Below, in pieces: positions 49,943-58,506 of a stretch of DNA of 64,000 nucleotides. Each line of letters begins with the position of its first letter. Position 1 is the stretch's first letter. The translations under genes were made by a program, and so were the position numbers. The stretch is from the NCBI GenBank assembly GCA_040880725.1, contig JBBDHV010000021.1, forward strand, positions 62,001 to 126,000, given 5' to 3'. Source of the stretch: DATHWB01 sp040880725 (GTDB lineage: Bacteria; Actinomycetota; Acidimicrobiia; Spongiisociales; ZC4RG35). The notes under the pieces were generated by a model. It did not search any database. It had not been told where the DNA came from and saw nothing but the letters and a program-made list of their open reading frames with translations.

Positions 49943-50992
49943 ATGAGACAACACACGAAATGGGGCGCTCTCGTGCTCGTGCTGGCAATGGTGCTGGCGG
50001 CATGCGGCACCGACGACGCCACCGACACCACCGATGGCGACACCGACAACGGCGAGGCTGACGGTCCCAGCCTCATCTATGTGACACCGAACCCGATCGG
50101 CGTGAACCGGTTCCTGGAACTGGGTCAGATCGGCACCCAGCGGGCGGCGGAGGCACGCAATGGAACCTGGAAGACGTTCGAGTCAACAGACGATTCCAGC
50201 CGGCGGGCGAACATCGAGGCAGCAGTCGACGAGGCACCCGACGTGATCATCCTCACCACCTTCACCCTGGTGGAGTTGGCGGACGAGTTCTCGAAGGCGA
50301 ACCCCGATCAGGAGTTCATCCTCATCGACACGTGCCCCGAGGAGCCTGCCCCCAACATGCACTGTGGCGTGTTCCGTGAACAGGAAGGCGCATACTTGCT
50401 CGGCATCATGGCTGGGTCGCTGACAGAGACCCAGCAGGTCGGTTCGGTGGGCGCGCTCGACATCCCGTTCCTGCACCGGTACACCGACAGCTTCGCCCTC
50501 GGCGCCCAGTCGGTGAATCCCGACATCACCGACAACCAGGTGTGGATCGGTGGCGACAACCCCTTCTCCGATCCTGCACGGGCCAAGGAGCTGGCGCTGG
50601 CAGTCGCTGCCCAGGGAGCCGACCACATCTTTGCGGTGGGGGCGGGCTCGAACGGTGGGATCTTCGAGGCCGCCGAGGAGGCGGACTTCCTCAGCTACGG
50701 CGTTGACGTCAATCAGTGCCCTGACTCCCCCGGCAACATCGTCGACAGCAACATGAAGCTGGTGGATGCGCTGGTCGAACAGCTCGTCGAACAGACCTTG
50801 GATGGCACTGCCGGAACCGTCGTGTCCTTCGGTCTCGCTGAGGGCGGGACCGGTGTGATGGCCCTCTCTGACGACCTGGCCGACAGCCAGTGCGTCATCG
50901 CGGACCATCCTGAGATCGTCGATGCGGTCAAGCAGGCCGCCCAGGACATCATCGACGGCACCATCGTGGTTCCTGACCCGCTGGCGGGCTGA
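49943..50992 (+). CDS. BMP-family nucleoside-binding lipoprotein
   Basis: 349 residues. Lipobox VLAACGTDD (Cys about 21), acidic linker, then a PBP1-type domain of the BmpA/PnrA family: PDVIILTTFTLVELADEFSK, QEFILIDTCPEE, REQEGAYLLGIMAGSL and GADHIFAVGAGSNGGIFEAA. Known members bind purine or pyrimidine nucleosides outside the membrane for an ABC importer. AGGAGAG upstream of ATG, 18 bases after the isomerase stop, same operon. Confidence 0.9.
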   Translation: MRQHTKWGALVLVLAMVLAACGTDDATDTTDGDTDNGEADGPSLIYVTPNPIGVNRFLELGQIGTQRAAEARNGTWKTFESTDDSSRRANIEAAVDEAPDVIILTTFTLVELADEFSKANPDQEFILIDTCPEEPAPNMHCGVFREQEGAYLLGIMAGSLTETQQVGSVGALDIPFLHRYTDSFALGAQSVNPDITDNQVWIGGDNPFSDPARAKELALAVAAQGADHIFAVGAGSNGGIFEAAEEADFLSYGVDVNQCPDSPGNIVDSNMKLVDALVEQLVEQTLDGTAGTVVSFGLAEGGTGVMALSDDLADSQCVIADHPEIVDAVKQAAQDIIDGTIVVPDPLAG

Positions 50993-51000
50993 GCCACTCG

Positions 51001-52524
51001 ATGACGATCGAGCTGGAGCTCCGCGGCATCACCAAGCGGTTCGACCGGGTCGTTGCCAACGACTCGGTCGATCTGACGGTGCGTGCCGGAGAGATCCACG
51101 CGATCGTCGGTGAGAACGGGGCCGGCAAGACGACCCTGATGTCGATGCTGTACGGGCTGTTCGCCCCGGATGAGGGCCAGATCCTCATCCGGGGGAGCCC
51201 GGTGCAGTTCGAGTCGGCCCTCGATGCCATCGAGGCCGGGCTGGGCATGGTCCACCAGGCCTTCAAGCTCTTTCCGACGCTCACGGTTGCCGAGAACGTC
51301 GTGTTTCGCAGTGAGCCGACGCGTCGCGGCATGATCGACCGTGTGGCGAGTGTTGCGCTGGTGCGGGACCTCGCCGAGACGTACGGTCTCGCCGTCGATC
51401 CGACTGCCGTCGTCGAAGCACTGCCGGTGGGCGTGCTGCAGCGCGTCGAGATTCTCAAAGCCCTCTACCGCGACGCGCAGGTGCTGATCCTCGACGAGCC
51501 GACGGCGGTGCTCACTCCCCAGGAGCGGGACATGCTCTTCGACGTGGTTCGGCGGTTGCGCGACGCCGGGCGGACGATCCTCTTCATCACCCACAAGTTG
51601 GGTGAGGTGATGGCGGTCTCGGACCGGGTCACCGTCCTGAGGAACGGCAAGTCCGTGGCGGAGCTGATCACCTCGGAGACGACACCCGAGGAGATCACCC
51701 GACACATGGTCGGCCGAGACGTCGATCTCGGAAAGCGGGCATCACTCCATCAGGCAAGCGACGTCGTGCTGAGCGTCAAGGACCTCGTCGTGCACGGCGA
51801 ACACGACCGGGCAGTGGTTCACGATGTCGGCTTCGACGTGCGCGCCGGGGAGATCGTCGGGGTCGCGGGCGTGGCCGGCAACGGTCAGACGGAGATGATC
51901 GAGGCACTGACCGGTCTTCGACCGGTCAAGCGAGGAGAGGTGACGCTGTCCGGCACGGACATCACCCTTGCCGACGTGGCCACCCGCCGTGCCACCGGTC
52001 TCGCATACATCCCGGAGGACCGTCACGTCGTCGGGACCACCAGCTATGCGACCGTCTCGGAGAACCTGCTGATGGGCCATCACCGCGCCGACGACGTCGC
52101 CCGGCGAGGATGGTTCCAGGTCGACGAGGTCCGGCGCCGGGCGAACGAACTGGTGGAGCGGTTCAACATCAGGACGACTTCGATCTCTGCTCCGGTGGGA
52201 ACACTGTCCGGAGGAAACCTGCAGAAGGTGGTGGTGGCGCGGGAACTCGCATATGAAGCACCGCTCCTCATCGCAGAACAACCGACCCGAGGCGTCGACA
52301 TCGGCGCGATCGAATTCATCCACCGCCAGCTTCTCGACTATCGGGACGTCGGTGGGGCGGTGCTGATGGTCTCCGCGGAGCTGTCGGAGATCCTCGCGTT
52401 GAGTAGTCGCATCCTTGTCATGTTCGAGGGCCGCATCGTTGCCGAACTCGACCCCGCCACCGTCGATGAGCGCGAGATCGGCCGCTACATGACCGGTTCA
52501 CATGCCGGAGCCCTCAGTGCGTGA
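51001..52524 (+). CDS. nucleoside ABC importer ATPase (tandem domains)
   Basis: 507 residues with two ABC domains. First: Walker A GENGAGKTTL (about 37), LPVGVLQRVEI as a variant signature, Walker B LILDEPTAVL near 162. Second: GVAGVAGNGQTEMIEALTGL as a degenerate P-loop, signature LSGGNLQKVVVAREL near 402 and ATPase box LLIAEQPTRGVDIGA. This is the RbsA/YufO layout for BMP-linked importers. Overlaps the first permease gene by 23 bases. Confidence 0.93.
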   Translation: MTIELELRGITKRFDRVVANDSVDLTVRAGEIHAIVGENGAGKTTLMSMLYGLFAPDEGQILIRGSPVQFESALDAIEAGLGMVHQAFKLFPTLTVAENVVFRSEPTRRGMIDRVASVALVRDLAETYGLAVDPTAVVEALPVGVLQRVEILKALYRDAQVLILDEPTAVLTPQERDMLFDVVRRLRDAGRTILFITHKLGEVMAVSDRVTVLRNGKSVAELITSETTPEEITRHMVGRDVDLGKRASLHQASDVVLSVKDLVVHGEHDRAVVHDVGFDVRAGEIVGVAGVAGNGQTEMIEALTGLRPVKRGEVTLSGTDITLADVATRRATGLAYIPEDRHVVGTTSYATVSENLLMGHHRADDVARRGWFQVDEVRRRANELVERFNIRTTSISAPVGTLSGGNLQKVVVARELAYEAPLLIAEQPTRGVDIGAIEFIHRQLLDYRDVGGAVLMVSAELSEILALSSRILVMFEGRIVAELDPATVDEREIGRYMTGSHAGALSA

Positions 52525-53632
52525 GCGCCTGAGTCGACACAACGTGGCCACCTTCGCCCGCTCGGTGGCGTGGAGCCCGGTGACCTTTTCGATCATTCTC
52601 GCCTTGGCGGTGGGGGCGGCGATCGTCGCAGTGACCGGACAGGATCCGTTCCTCGCCTACCGGGAGATGTTCACCGGGGCGGTCGACGGCTCCGGGTTGC
52701 GGAACACGCTGTCCCGTTCCATCCCCATCGTCGGAATGGCCCTGGCCGTCTCGGTCGCGTTTCGGGCCCGTGTCATCAACCTCGGTGGTGAGGGACAGAT
52801 GGTGGTCGGCGGTCTCGCGGGAACGGTCGTGGCCATCTACACCCCCGGGCCGGGAGCGGTGGTCATCCCGCTGGCACTGATCGCGGGCGCGGCAGCCGGA
52901 GCCCTGTGGGCGCTGCTCCCGGCGCTGGGCCAGACCCGACTGGCGCTTCCGATCCTCATCACCAGCCTGCTGTTGAACTACGTCGGACGAGCGATCACCG
53001 GGTATCTCGTGCGGTTCCCGCTGGCCGACGTCTCAGTCACCCTCGCCACCACTCGGCAGGTTCCCGAGACCGCCCGAATGCCGAAGATGCCGATTTTCGG
53101 GGGTGTCAGCCTTTCGCTGATCCTCGTGATCCTGCTCGTCGCCGGGCTCTGGGTCGCCTACTCGCGAAGCGTCGTCGGGTATGAGACGCAGATGGCCGGG
53201 TACAGCGGGCGGTTCGCCCGGTACGGCGGTGTTCCGGTCGAGCGGCAGACGGTGGGGGTGATGCTGGTGGCGGGGGCGATCGGAGGGGCGATCGGCACGC
53301 ATCTCATCATCGGCGACGCGCTGCGTTTCATCGAAGGCGAGTTGGTGCTCAGCGGCCTGGCCTGGACCGGGCTGCTCGTGTCGCTGCTCGCCGCCAACCG
53401 TCCGGTCTTCATCCTCATCGCCGGCGTCTTGTTCTCGGGGCTGCAGATCGGCGGTCTCGCAATGCAGCGGAACGCCGAAATCTCGTGGCGACTCGCCCAG
53501 GTCTTGCAGTCTCTCGTCATCATCGCCGTTGCGAGTCGGCTCAGCCCGACCCGCTGGAGACCCAAGGCAGTCCCGGGGAGTGAGGCAGCCGACGAGCTCA
53601 CCGCGGAACCGGCTCGGATGGGTGAGATCTGA
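52502..53632 (+). CDS. nucleoside ABC importer permease 1
   Basis: 376 residues. BPD_transp_2-type permease with 8-10 membrane helices: PVTFSIILALAVGAAIVAV, RARVINLGGEGQMVVGG (EAA-like loop), LPILITSLLLNYVGRAITGYL, and GGAIGTHLIIGDALRFIEGEL. Pairs with the next permease as NupP/NupQ-type subunits. GTG 52517 is an alternative start. Tail of about 30 hydrophilic residues. Confidence 0.9.
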   Translation: MPEPSVRERLSRHNVATFARSVAWSPVTFSIILALAVGAAIVAVTGQDPFLAYREMFTGAVDGSGLRNTLSRSIPIVGMALAVSVAFRARVINLGGEGQMVVGGLAGTVVAIYTPGPGAVVIPLALIAGAAAGALWALLPALGQTRLALPILITSLLLNYVGRAITGYLVRFPLADVSVTLATTRQVPETARMPKMPIFGGVSLSLILVILLVAGLWVAYSRSVVGYETQMAGYSGRFARYGGVPVERQTVGVMLVAGAIGGAIGTHLIIGDALRFIEGELVLSGLAWTGLLVSLLAANRPVFILIAGVLFSGLQIGGLAMQRNAEISWRLAQVLQSLVIIAVASRLSPTRWRPKAVPGSEAADELTAEPARMGEI

Positions 53633-54552
53633 TGTTCGAACAGCTCTTCGACTCGGCACTTTTGGATTCGGCGATCAGGGCGATGATTCCGATTCTGCTG
53701 GCGGCTTTCGGCGGGATGATCTGCGAGCGTGCCGGCGTCTTCCAGATCTCGCTCGAAGGAATGATGGTGGCCGGAGCGTTCGCGGCCGTGGGCGGCTCGT
53801 ACTTCGCCGAGAGTTCGACGATGGGGATCGTCTTCGCCATCGCCGCAGGTGTCGCCGTGTCACTGATGCTGGCGTTCGGGGCAGTGACCAAGAGAGGCGA
53901 TCCAATCGTTCTCGGCATCGCGATCAACCTGTTCGCGTTCGGGATCACCGGGTTTCTGCTGCCCCAGATCTTCGGGGTGCGGGGCGTGTTCCAGCACGAC
54001 CGAATCGACGGCCTCGAGCGTCTGCCGATCCCTCTCCTGTCGGACATCCCGGTGGTTGGTGGCGTGCTGTTCAACAACACGATCACCGCGTATCTGTCGT
54101 TTCTGTTGGTGCCGGCGCTGTGGGTGTTCCTGTTCCGGACCCCTATCGGCCTGCGTCTCCGTGGTGTGGGTGAGCGGCCCGCGGCGGCCCAGACGCTGGG
54201 CGTGTCACCGACCAAGTACAAGTACGCGGCAGTCATGGCTTCGGGTGTGCTGTCCGGTCTGGCCGGCGCCCAGCTGGCGCTGGGCAACGTCGTCCAGTTC
54301 GCCGAGAACATGTCGAGCGGCCGCGGCTGGGTGGCGGTGGTCGCGGTGATGCTGGGGCGGGCTCATCCGGTGGGCGTGTTGGGAGCGAGCCTGCTGTTCG
54401 CGTTCGCCGAGGCGCTTGGATTCCGCTTCCAGGGCAACGGCCTCCCGGTGCAGATCACCGACGCCCTCCCCTTCGTGGCGACTCTCCTCGCCCTGGTCAT
54501 CGCCCGCAAACGCTTCTCCCGTCTCCTCGACCTCACCACCGCCTCCGCCTGA
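53632..54552 (+). CDS. nucleoside ABC importer permease 2
   Basis: 306 residues, TGATG overlap with permease 1. Eight to nine helices: MIPILLAAFGGMICERAG, ISLEGMMVAGAFAAVGGSYF (EGMM loop), GDPIVLGIAINLFAFGIT, FLLVPALWVFLFRTPIGLRL, GVLSGLAGAQLALGNVVQF. Completes the importer encoded with the isomerase and GntR regulator. Confidence 0.9.
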   Translation: MFEQLFDSALLDSAIRAMIPILLAAFGGMICERAGVFQISLEGMMVAGAFAAVGGSYFAESSTMGIVFAIAAGVAVSLMLAFGAVTKRGDPIVLGIAINLFAFGITGFLLPQIFGVRGVFQHDRIDGLERLPIPLLSDIPVVGGVLFNNTITAYLSFLLVPALWVFLFRTPIGLRLRGVGERPAAAQTLGVSPTKYKYAAVMASGVLSGLAGAQLALGNVVQFAENMSSGRGWVAVVAVMLGRAHPVGVLGASLLFAFAEALGFRFQGNGLPVQITDALPFVATLLALVIARKRFSRLLDLTTASA

Positions 54553-54553
54553 A

Positions 54554-54726
54554 GACGCGTTCTTACAGGGTCAGCGGATAGGCAGGCCGGCTTCTTAGCG
54601 AACCAGCGCCTCATAGATGAGGCGTTTCGCGTGGCAAAACCCGATTGGCCATGGCGACTCGGCGCCCGCTCCTCGGTTCTGGTCTGCGTTGCGGTTCATC
54701 CATGCACCGCTGCCCCGCTAAAAAGC
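54554..54726 (+). repeat. family C module plus family B repeat, copy 3
   Basis: 54569-54594 is family C (GGTCAGCGGATAGGCAGGCC). 54595-54726 is family B with the clearest hairpin: GCGAA, then GCCTCAT-AG-ATGAGGC, then TTCGC, then GTGGCAAAAC; it ends GTCTGCGTTGCGGTTCATCC and CGCTGCCCCGCTAAAA. Fills the whole space between the permease and ctaG; no gene there. Confidence 0.7.
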
Positions 54727-54727
54727 C

Positions 54728-55534
54728 TTACACCAGTTCTCGTTCGAGGCGGTCGAGGGTGCGTTCTTCGCCGATCCAGCGGAACCAGATGCGGGCAATG
54801 AGACCGAAGAGGTAGAAGGCGCCTCCCAGCTTCATGATGACCCCGGCGATCGTCTGGTCTTCGATGGCGGTGAGACCCCACGTCAGCGGGGCATCGCCGT
54901 ATCCCGGGTACAGCACCGAATTGCCGAAGGTGAGGAACGACGCCGGGACGATCGGGACGATCGTGTTCATGAACAGGTACATGATCTGGCCGGGGCGGCT
55001 GATGCGCGGCAGGGCGGGGGTGGGGCTGAAGACCGGCATCCACATCGACACTGCGGTCAGGAAGAACAGCACGTGGACGGCGAAGTGGGCCCATTCGGTT
55101 GTGTTCTGCCAGGCGATCGCCGCCGGCCAGTGGATCGCGACGATGGCGATGTTGAAGGAGATGATGCCGACCACCGGGGTGGTGAAGTAGCGGACGACAC
55201 CCACGATGCGGGGGTGGGCGATGGTGGCATCGGCCATCCACCGGGGGAGGCCGATGAGAAGTAGCGGCGGGACCACGTAGCCGATGAGCATGTGCTCGAG
55301 CATGTGGAAGGTGACCAGCGTCTCCTCGGCCAGATCGTGGATCGGATACCCCGAAGCGATGAGCATGACCGCCACTCCCGAGTACCAGGCGCGCCGTTGG
55401 CCGCGGGTGGCAGCTGCGGCGTCGGGTGCGGCGAGTGGACGAATCCTCGTCTCTGCCCACCACCAGCCCACTGCGAGGATGACGATCAGCGCCAGAACGT
55501 CGAGGTGGAGATGGAAGTCGGGGAGAGGTGGCAT
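54728..55534 (-). CDS. ctaG: cytochrome oxidase assembly protein, caa3 CtaG type
   Basis: 268 residues with seven membrane helices, of the caa3_CtaG family that helps assemble caa3 oxidases. Conserved His-bearing helices: YPIHDLAEETLVTFHMLEHM, AIHWPAAIAW, EWAHFAVHVLFFL, PVFSPTPALPRISRPGQIMY. Last gene of the oxidase operon, 7 bases after subunit IV. Not related to the Cox11-type CtaG of proteobacteria. Confidence 0.88.
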   Translation of the reverse strand: MPPLPDFHLHLDVLALIVILAVGWWWAETRIRPLAAPDAAAATRGQRRAWYSGVAVMLIASGYPIHDLAEETLVTFHMLEHMLIGYVVPPLLLIGLPRWMADATIAHPRIVGVVRYFTTPVVGIISFNIAIVAIHWPAAIAWQNTTEWAHFAVHVLFFLTAVSMWMPVFSPTPALPRISRPGQIMYLFMNTIVPIVPASFLTFGNSVLYPGYGDAPLTWGLTAIEDQTIAGVIMKLGGAFYLFGLIARIWFRWIGEERTLDRLERELV

Positions 55535-55541
55535 GTCGCCC

Positions 55542-55856
55542 CTAGCGGGAGATCAACCCCACGAGGAAGGATGCGACGACGATCCCGTACAGCGACAGCG
55601 CCAGGATGAACCCTCCGGCGAAGAATCGCGTCAGGAGGGGCTTTTCGAAGCGCAGGTGCATGAACCAGCCGATCACCACGACGAACTTGAAGAACGACAG
55701 GATGATCAGCAGCGGACCGTCCCAGCCGGCCATGTCGACGGCCTCGTCGACGTAGAAGAGTGCGACTTCGACGGCGGTGACGATCGCCAGCATGATGGCG
55801 ATCTTGACGTATTGACCCGTCGTCGGATGGAGCGCGTGATGTGTTTCGTCTGTCAT
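55542..55856 (-). CDS. ctaF: cytochrome c oxidase subunit IV
   Basis: 104 residues, three membrane helices (YVKIAIMLAIVTAVEVALFY, PLLIILSFFKFVVVIGWFMH, GGFILALSLYGIVVASF). The FKFVVVIGWFMHLRFEKPL signature is that of prokaryotic CyoD/CtaF subunits, which stabilise the oxidase. TGATG overlap with ctaE. Confidence 0.9.
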   Translation of the reverse strand: MTDETHHALHPTTGQYVKIAIMLAIVTAVEVALFYVDEAVDMAGWDGPLLIILSFFKFVVVIGWFMHLRFEKPLLTRFFAGGFILALSLYGIVVASFLVGLISR

Positions 55857-56491
55857 CAGACGGCTCCCAGCAGGTAGACGATGGTGAAGATGACGATCCA
55901 GATGATGTCGACGAAGTGCCAGTACAACCCGACGAGTTCGAGGTTCATGCCGTGCTTCTCGGAAAGGCCGCCTTGGCGTCTCGCCATTCCGAACAACGAC
56001 AGGAGCATGATCACCCCGATGGCCACGTGCAGGCCGTGAAAACCGGTGAGCATGAAGAAGGCCGAGGACGCCGGGTTCGTGGTGAGTGTCATGCCGTACA
56101 CCTGGATGAACTCGTAGAACTCGAAGACCTGCCCGCCCAGGAAGATGGATCCGAGCATCGCGGTTGCCAGCAGCCAGGTCTTCGTGCCGTTCTGGTCGCC
56201 GCCCGCCAACGACTGGTGGGCGAGCACCATCGTCAGCGAACTCATCAGCAGCACGAACGACGACACCGATGTGAAGGGGATGTCGTAGATCTCGCGGGGC
56301 ACCACGGTGTTCCCGAAGGTGTCGTTGCCGTACACCATGTAGCTGGTGATGAGCGCACCGAAGAACAGGAATTCGGAGCTGAGGAACAGCCACATTCCGA
56401 GCTTGCGGTTGTCGATTCCGAAGGATTCGTGCTCGCCATGCCCGCCGTGGTCGTCGGCGTGCGCCTCGGCGACTTCGACCGTCTCGGCCAT
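55856..56491 (-). CDS. ctaE: cytochrome c oxidase subunit III
   Basis: 211 residues. His-rich acidic N-terminus (HADDHGGHGEHES), then five helices: KLGMWLFLSSEFLFFGALIT, SFVLLMSSLTMVLAH, GGQVFEFYEF, FFMLTGFHGLHVAIGVIMLL, YWHFVDIIWIVIFTIVYL. Typical short bacterial COX3. TGATG overlaps with both neighbours. Confidence 0.94.
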   Translation of the reverse strand: MAETVEVAEAHADDHGGHGEHESFGIDNRKLGMWLFLSSEFLFFGALITSYMVYGNDTFGNTVVPREIYDIPFTSVSSFVLLMSSLTMVLAHQSLAGGDQNGTKTWLLATAMLGSIFLGGQVFEFYEFIQVYGMTLTTNPASSAFFMLTGFHGLHVAIGVIMLLSLFGMARRQGGLSEKHGMNLELVGLYWHFVDIIWIVIFTIVYLLGAV

Positions 56492-58506
56492 CAGTGCGCC
56501 TCCACCAGTTCTGCGTCGTGTTCGCCGCCGCCGTCGTCCCCGTGGGGTTCTTCGAGGGGCTCCATGCCCCATCCGAGCAGCGACCCGAGGGTGATGACCG
56601 CACCCAGGACGATCAGGACCTTGCCGACGATTCCCTCGTGGAAGATGATCCCGTAGGCGATCAGCGGCAGGCCCACCGCCATCAGGAACGGGAAGTAGGA
56701 CGGGTTGGGCAGATGGATCGGTGACTTGGGATTGCGGCCGCCATGGTCGAGCCGGGCCACGAGTTCGTCGGCGTCGTCCTTGCGAACGGCTCTGCCCTCG
56801 GTGTCCTCGCCGTACTTCATGTGCCAGAAGTGATCGAGGCTGGTGACCACCGGGTTTTCGGCGAAGTTGTACTCGGGCGTCGGGTTGGGGATCGTCCATT
56901 CGATCGTCCGGGCATCCCACGGATCGAGACCTGAGGCCGCGCCCTTCCGCTTCGACCACGTCCAGTTGAACATGAAGACGAGGATCGATGCGGCGATGGT
57001 GAAGGCGCCGATGGTCACCGCCAGGTTCCACGGACCGAAGTTGGTCTCGGGGGCGTACCGCCAGGTGCGACGCACCATTCCCTGGAGGCCGAGCCAGTGC
57101 ATCGGGGCGAACGCCAGGTTGAACCCGATCATCTGGATCCAGAAATGCGTCTTTCCGAGCGCCTCGTTCATGACCCGCCCGGTCAGCTTGGGGAACCAGT
57201 AGTACAAACCGGCGAAAATCCCGAAGATCGCCCCACCGAAGAGCACGTAGTGGAAGTGGGCGACGATGTAATAGGTGTCGGTCTGCTGCCAGTCGGACGG
57301 CACGACGGAGTGCGTCACACCGGACAGTCCGCCGATCACGAACATCGCCACGAAACCGATGGCAAAGAGCATCGGCGTCGTGAAACGTATTCGTCCACCC
57401 CACATGGTCCCCAGCCAGTTGAAGATCTTGATGCCGGTGGGGATGGCGATCGTCATCGTCGACAACCCGAATGCGGCCTGGGCCACGGGGGTGAGTGCCG
57501 AGGAGAACATGTGGTGCGCCCACACGCCGAAGCCGAGGAAGGCGATGCCGCCCCCGGCGAAGACGACGGCGGCGTATCCGAACAGCGGCTTGCGGGAGAA
57601 CACGGGGAGGACTTCGGAGACGATGCCCATGGCCGGGAGGATGAGGATGTAGACCTCGGGATGGCCGAACAGCCAGAACAGGTGTTGCCACAGGACGGGA
57701 TCTCCCCCGCCGGCCGCTTGGAAGAACAGGGTCCCGAACGAGCGGTCGAACGTCCCCATGAACAACGCCACGGCAATGATGGGAAGCGAGAACAACAGCA
57801 GAAAGGCGGTGACCATCGTCATCCACACGAAGACCGGCATCCGCAGCAGTCGCATGCCCTTGGCCCGCATGTTGAAGATCGTGACGAGGAAGTTGACCGC
57901 CGAGATGAGCGACGCAACCCCCAGGATCTGGATCCCGAGAAGGGCGAAGTCGACCGCCGAACCAGGCGAGAACGCAGGGCCCGCATTCGGTTGGTACAGG
58001 AACCACCCGCCGTCGGGGAGTCCGCCGAGCAAGGTCTGATCGCTCGGATCGATGTTGCCTGGCACGCCTTCCACGCCGAGGGGCGGGGTGACATCACCGA
58101 AGAAGATGACGGAGTAGAGGAAGAGGGCGCCGGACAGGAAGATCCACCACGAAAGGGCGTTCATGCGCGGGAAAGCCACGTCCCTGGCACCCACCATCAG
58201 GGGGAGCAGGTAGTTCATGAACGCCGCCCCCACCGGCATCACGAACAGGAAGATCATCGTGATCCCGTGGGTGGAGAACATGGCGTTGTACTCGGCGGCG
58301 GTCAGGAAATCGCTGTTCGGCCCGGCGAGCTGGAGGCGGAGCAGCAGGGCTTCGAGTCCTCCGATGATGAAGAACGTGAAGGCCGCGTACCCGTACATGA
58401 TGCCGATCTTCTTGTGATCGACGGTGGTGATCCACGACCAAAACCCTTCGGTGGTCTTGGGACGGCGAAAGATCGTCGTGGACGGGCGTTGGGCAGTAGC
58501 GGTCAC
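56491..58506 (-). CDS. ctaD: cytochrome c oxidase subunit I
   Basis: 671 residues. Haem-copper core: FSTHGITMIFLF (haem a His about 80), FGHPEVYILILPAMG near 277 with CuB His, the cross-linked Tyr and the proton-channel Glu of the next helix region, WAHHMFSSAL near 327 (CuB His pair) and AHFHYVLFGG near 410. Extra C-terminal helices (about 600-650) are as in caa3/aa3 oxidases. Terminal oxidase reducing O2 to water and pumping protons. The GTG overlaps the ctaC stop. Confidence 0.96.
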   Translation of the reverse strand: MTATAQRPSTTIFRRPKTTEGFWSWITTVDHKKIGIMYGYAAFTFFIIGGLEALLLRLQLAGPNSDFLTAAEYNAMFSTHGITMIFLFVMPVGAAFMNYLLPLMVGARDVAFPRMNALSWWIFLSGALFLYSVIFFGDVTPPLGVEGVPGNIDPSDQTLLGGLPDGGWFLYQPNAGPAFSPGSAVDFALLGIQILGVASLISAVNFLVTIFNMRAKGMRLLRMPVFVWMTMVTAFLLLFSLPIIAVALFMGTFDRSFGTLFFQAAGGGDPVLWQHLFWLFGHPEVYILILPAMGIVSEVLPVFSRKPLFGYAAVVFAGGGIAFLGFGVWAHHMFSSALTPVAQAAFGLSTMTIAIPTGIKIFNWLGTMWGGRIRFTTPMLFAIGFVAMFVIGGLSGVTHSVVPSDWQQTDTYYIVAHFHYVLFGGAIFGIFAGLYYWFPKLTGRVMNEALGKTHFWIQMIGFNLAFAPMHWLGLQGMVRRTWRYAPETNFGPWNLAVTIGAFTIAASILVFMFNWTWSKRKGAASGLDPWDARTIEWTIPNPTPEYNFAENPVVTSLDHFWHMKYGEDTEGRAVRKDDADELVARLDHGGRNPKSPIHLPNPSYFPFLMAVGLPLIAYGIIFHEGIVGKVLIVLGAVITLGSLLGWGMEPLEEPHGDDGGGEHDAELVEAH

